From NCBI GenBank assembly GCA_947447385.1, contig CANFKN010000049.1:1-8413 (forward strand): a stretch of DNA of 8,413 bases, written 5' to 3'. The stretch's first letter is position 1. Each line of letters opens with the position of its first letter. This DNA is from Microbacteriaceae bacterium (GTDB taxonomy: Bacteria > Actinomycetota > Actinomycetes > Actinomycetales > Microbacteriaceae). The notes beneath the pieces were generated by a model. That model did not search any database, was not told the origin of the DNA, and saw nothing but the letters and a program-made list of their open reading frames with translations. The position numbers and the translations under genes are program-made. Below are positions 5,689-8,413 of this stretch, in pieces.

Positions 5689-6830
5689 TGACCAAAGCAC
5701 TTTTGGTGCTCGAAGACGGCAAAGTTTTCACGGGCAAAGCATACGGAAAAACCGGTGAAACGCTGGGGGAGTTGGTCTTTGCCACAGGCATGACCGGCTA
5801 TCAAGAGACGCTCACCGACCCATCATATGCTGGTCAGATTGTGGTTCAAACCGCGCCGCACATCGGCAACACCGGTGTGAACACCCGCGACGAAGAATCT
5901 GACAAGATCTGGGTTGCTGGCTATGTGGTGCGTGACGCCAGCCGCATCGTTTCAAACTTTCGGGCCGAGAAGTCACTTGACCAAGAACTTGAAGATTTCA
6001 GTATCGTAGGAATTCGTGGCGTTGATACGCGTGCCCTGACCCGCCACCTTCGCTCTTCTGGTTCGATGCGCGCCGGTATTTTCAGTGGTTCGGCTGCCGA
6101 AGCTGACGTCGCAACGCTGTTGACGAAGGTTCAAGCTGCGGCTCAGATGAAAGGTCTTTCGCTAAGTGACACTGTTACGACAAGCGAGCCTTATTCAGTG
6201 GCTGCTGAAGGCACACGCATCGGCAAGGTCTCAATCGTTGATTTAGGCATCAAGCGCTCGACCATCGAGCACATGGCGGCACGCGGTCTCGAGGTTGAGG
6301 TGTTCCCTGCCAAGGTAGATGCTGCAACATTGCTAGCTAGCGGCCCTGACGCGGTGTTTTTCTCGAACGGCCCCGGTGACCCAGCAGCGGCAGCCGGCCA
6401 GGTCGAAGTTCTTCGCGAAGTGTTGAGCAAGAAAGTGCCATTCTTTGGAATCTGCTTTGGCAACCAGCTGCTCGGTCGAGCGCTCGGTTTCGACACCTAC
6501 AAGCTAACGTTCGGTCACCGAGGCATCAACCAGCCAGTGCTTGACCGCAAGACCGGCAAGGTCGAGGTTACAGCGCACAACCACGGATTTGCAGTGGCCG
6601 TTCCAGGTGGCGAAAACGGTGAAGCTGTTGATAGCCCGCAGGGTTTCGGCAAAGTGCGCGTTAGCCATATCTCGCTGAACGACAACTGCGTCGAAGGCCT
6701 CGAGTGCCTCGATCTGCCAGCATTCTCCGTGCAGTACCACCCTGAAGCTGCGGCTGGCCCGCACGATTCAAACTATCTTTTTGACCGCCTCGTCGAGGTC
6801 ATCGAACTTTCAAAGAAGGGCAACAACTAA
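5688..6830 (+). CDS. carA: Carbamoyl-phosphate synthase, small (glutaminase) subunit
   Basis: CarA hydrolyses glutamine and channels ammonia to CarB for carbamoyl phosphate, used for both pyrimidines and arginine. The 380 residues are normal. The N-terminal CPSase domain shows LVLEDGKVFTGKAYG (6-20) and TGMTGYQETLTDPSYAGQIV (33-52). The C-terminal class I amidotransferase domain starts near 180 (KVSIVDLGIK). It holds SNGPGDP (226-232), the nucleophile C256 in FGICFGNQLLG (253-263), and H351 and E353 in YHPEAAAGP (350-358), so the Cys-His-Glu triad is intact. Asn replaces the His common after GICxG in other phyla, a usual actinobacterial form. The ribosome site AGAAAGG (5674-5680) lies 7 nt before the ATG, which shares one base with the preceding stop (TAATG). 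Being inside the PyrR-led operon suggests pyrimidine control; no arginine operator was recognised. Confidence 0.98.
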   Translation: MTKALLVLEDGKVFTGKAYGKTGETLGELVFATGMTGYQETLTDPSYAGQIVVQTAPHIGNTGVNTRDEESDKIWVAGYVVRDASRIVSNFRAEKSLDQELEDFSIVGIRGVDTRALTRHLRSSGSMRAGIFSGSAAEADVATLLTKVQAAAQMKGLSLSDTVTTSEPYSVAAEGTRIGKVSIVDLGIKRSTIEHMAARGLEVEVFPAKVDAATLLASGPDAVFFSNGPGDPAAAAGQVEVLREVLSKKVPFFGICFGNQLLGRALGFDTYKLTFGHRGINQPVLDRKTGKVEVTAHNHGFAVAVPGGENGEAVDSPQGFGKVRVSHISLNDNCVEGLECLDLPAFSVQYHPEAAAGPHDSNYLFDRLVEVIELSKKGNN

Positions 6831-8413
6831 TGCCAAAGCGCAGTGACATCAAATCGGTATTAGTGATTGGCTCTGGCCCAATCGTCATCGGCCAGGCTTG
6901 TGAGTTTGACTACTCTGGCACCCAAGCGTGTCGTGTTTTGCGTGAAGAGGGAATCCGAGTGATTTTGGTCAACTCGAACCCTGCAACGATCATGACCGAC
7001 CCAGACTTCGCCGATGCAACCTATGTTGAACCGATCACCCCAGAGGTCATCGAGAGCATCATCATCAAAGAGAAGCCAGACGCGATTTTGCCGACCCTTG
7101 GTGGTCAGACTGCTTTGAACGCAGCTATGTCGCTTCACGAAATGGGCATTCTCGAGAAATACAACGTCGAACTCATTGGCGCCAAAGTTGACGCCATCAA
7201 AAAGGGCGAAGACCGCCAAATTTTCAAGCAGCTCGTGCTTGATGCCGGTGCTGATGTTGCCAAGTCTGTGATTGCTCACACGATGGATGAACTGTTGCAC
7301 GGTGCCGAAGTGCTAGGTTACCCAGTGGTTGTGCGCCCGTCGTTCACCATGGGTGGCTTAGGTTCAGGTTTCGCCTACAACGAGGCCGACCTTCGGCGCA
7401 TTGGCGGCGCAGGCTTGCAGGCCAGCCCTACCACCGAGGTTTTGCTCGAAGAGTCGATTCTTGGTTGGAAGGAATATGAGCTCGAGCTAATGCGCGACAC
7501 GGCCGATAACACCGTCGTGGTTTGTAGCATCGAAAACGTTGACCCAGTTGGTGTTCACACCGGTGACTCAATCACCGTTGCGCCGGCATTGACACTAACC
7601 GACCGCGAGTTTCAGAATCTGCGCGACATCGGCATTCGAATCATTCGCGACGTAGGCGTTGACACTGGTGGCTGCAACATTCAGTTTGCGGTTGACCCAA
7701 GCGATGGCCGCGTGATCGTCATCGAGATGAACCCGCGCGTTAGCCGTTCATCAGCTTTGGCTTCTAAAGCCACTGGTTTTCCGATTGCCAAAATCGCTGC
7801 CAAGCTTGCGATCGGTTACACACTCGACGAGATTCCAAACGACATCACAAAAGTGACTCCAGCCAGCTTTGAGCCGACTCTTGACTACATCGTGGTCAAG
7901 GTGCCTCGTTTTGCTTTCGAGAAGTTCCCAGCCGCTGACACCACTTTGACCACGACTATGAAATCTGTCGGTGAGGCCATGGCCATTGGCCGCAACTACA
8001 GCCAAGCGCTTCAAAAAGCTCTTCGCAGCCTTGAGCGTCGCGGGTCATCGTTCCATTGGAACCACAACTCGCTCTCAGCTGCTGAACTACTTGAGATCAT
8101 CAAGGTGCCAACCGACGGTCGCATCGTGAACGTGCAGCAAGCCTTGGTTCAGGGTGCAACGGCCGCACAGGTCTTTGAAGCAACCAAAATCGACCCTTGG
8201 TTTATTGACCAAATCGTTCTAATCAACGAGGTTGCGGCCACCGTGCGCGGGGCAGAACACCTCAGTGACGATATTTTGCTTGAGGCCAAAGAACACGGTT
8301 TCAGCGACGCACAAATTGCTGAACTTCGTGGCATAACCGAGGCTGAAGTGCGAAGCATTCGTCACAGCCGCGGCCTTCGCCCGGTGTTCAAGACCGTTGA
8401 CACCTGCGCCGGT
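6830..8413 (+). CDS. carB: Carbamoyl-phosphate synthase, large subunit, N-terminal half (3' end outside window)
   Basis: CarB makes carbamoyl phosphate from bicarbonate, two ATP and ammonia supplied by CarA. The reading frame runs open from ATG 6830 to the last base, giving 528 complete codons, about half of the usual 1,070-1,100. This covers the carboxyphosphate-forming half and much of the oligomerisation region. Motifs include VLVIGSGPIVIGQACEFDYS (10-29), ILPTLGGQTALN (86-97), the glycine-rich ATP loop RPSFTMGGLGSG (169-180), ESILGWKEYELE (208-219), SIENVDPVGVHTGDSITVAP (233-252) and EMNPRVSRSSALASKATG (299-316). The latter has the metal-binding Glu and Asn of ATP-grasp enzymes (E299, N301). 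From about residue 400 the sequence is the helical oligomerisation region. The start shares one base with the carA stop (TAATG), with GAAGGG (6815-6820) 9 nt upstream. The second synthetase half and the allosteric domain lie beyond the window. Confidence 0.98.
   Translation, partial: MPKRSDIKSVLVIGSGPIVIGQACEFDYSGTQACRVLREEGIRVILVNSNPATIMTDPDFADATYVEPITPEVIESIIIKEKPDAILPTLGGQTALNAAMSLHEMGILEKYNVELIGAKVDAIKKGEDRQIFKQLVLDAGADVAKSVIAHTMDELLHGAEVLGYPVVVRPSFTMGGLGSGFAYNEADLRRIGGAGLQASPTTEVLLEESILGWKEYELELMRDTADNTVVVCSIENVDPVGVHTGDSITVAPALTLTDREFQNLRDIGIRIIRDVGVDTGGCNIQFAVDPSDGRVIVIEMNPRVSRSSALASKATGFPIAKIAAKLAIGYTLDEIPNDITKVTPASFEPTLDYIVVKVPRFAFEKFPAADTTLTTTMKSVGEAMAIGRNYSQALQKALRSLERRGSSFHWNHNSLSAAELLEIIKVPTDGRIVNVQQALVQGATAAQVFEATKIDPWFIDQIVLINEVAATVRGAEHLSDDILLEAKEHGFSDAQIAELRGITEAEVRSIRHSRGLRPVFKTVDTCAG

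Noticed and set aside
6331..6345. Palindromic GCTAGCTAGC inside carA
   Set aside because: A short self-complementary run within coding sequence, with no second copy or regulatory context.
6860..7300. 146-codon antisense frame opposite carB, and other minus-strand frames across the window
   Set aside because: They lie opposite strongly conserved genes, show no recognisable motif or ribosome site, and are expected from the codon usage of the + strand.

Overview
This window looks like part of the chromosome of a low-GC actinobacterium. Base composition is near 50% GC by eye. The proteins have an actinobacterial flavour: AroQ with NGPNLGRLG, CarA with GICFGNQLLGRALG, and a membrane-anchored PH-like protein between pyrC and carA, where Mycobacterium tuberculosis has Rv1382. 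The gene order aroB-aroQ-efp-nusB-pyrR-pyrB-pyrC-x-carA-carB also fits. A small-genome Microbacteriaceae (freshwater Rhodoluna/Aquiluna-like) is my best guess, but this is inference from gene order and composition only. All genes are on the + strand and no mobile element, RNA gene or CRISPR array is visible.

Region 1 (1-1167) is the end of a shikimate-pathway block. It holds the 3' two thirds of aroB (3-dehydroquinate synthase) and a complete aroQ (type II 3-dehydroquinate dehydratase), which catalyse consecutive steps. A short hairpin followed by seven T's (1186-1207) separates it from region 2.

Region 2 (1237-2218) holds efp (elongation factor P) and, 7 nt later, nusB (antitermination factor), which starts at a TTG without a clear Shine-Dalgarno (SD) sequence. 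The EF-P tip loop reads PGKGA rather than the PGKGP described for an actinobacterial EF-P subfamily.

Region 3 (about 2279-8413, running off the end) is the pyrimidine operon: pyrR, pyrB, pyrC, a conserved membrane protein of unknown function, carA and the first half of carB. Junctions are overlapping or abutting (4-nt, 8-nt, 0-nt, 1-nt and 1-nt), so this is one translationally coupled transcript. CarA and CarB make carbamoyl phosphate, PyrB joins it to aspartate and PyrC closes the ring to dihydroorotate. PyrR is the pathway's RNA-binding regulator. The 113-bp gap before pyrR carries the most informative non-coding signal here. It contains a sequence matching the PyrR-binding RNA element known from Bacillus (core CTGTGAGG), and the 3' strand of its lower stem is also the very strong SD of pyrR. 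This predicts PyrR-dependent translational repression of the operon, as reported in Mycobacterium smegmatis. No wholly new system is evident; the main points of interest are this leader, the EF-P loop and the unexplained membrane protein.
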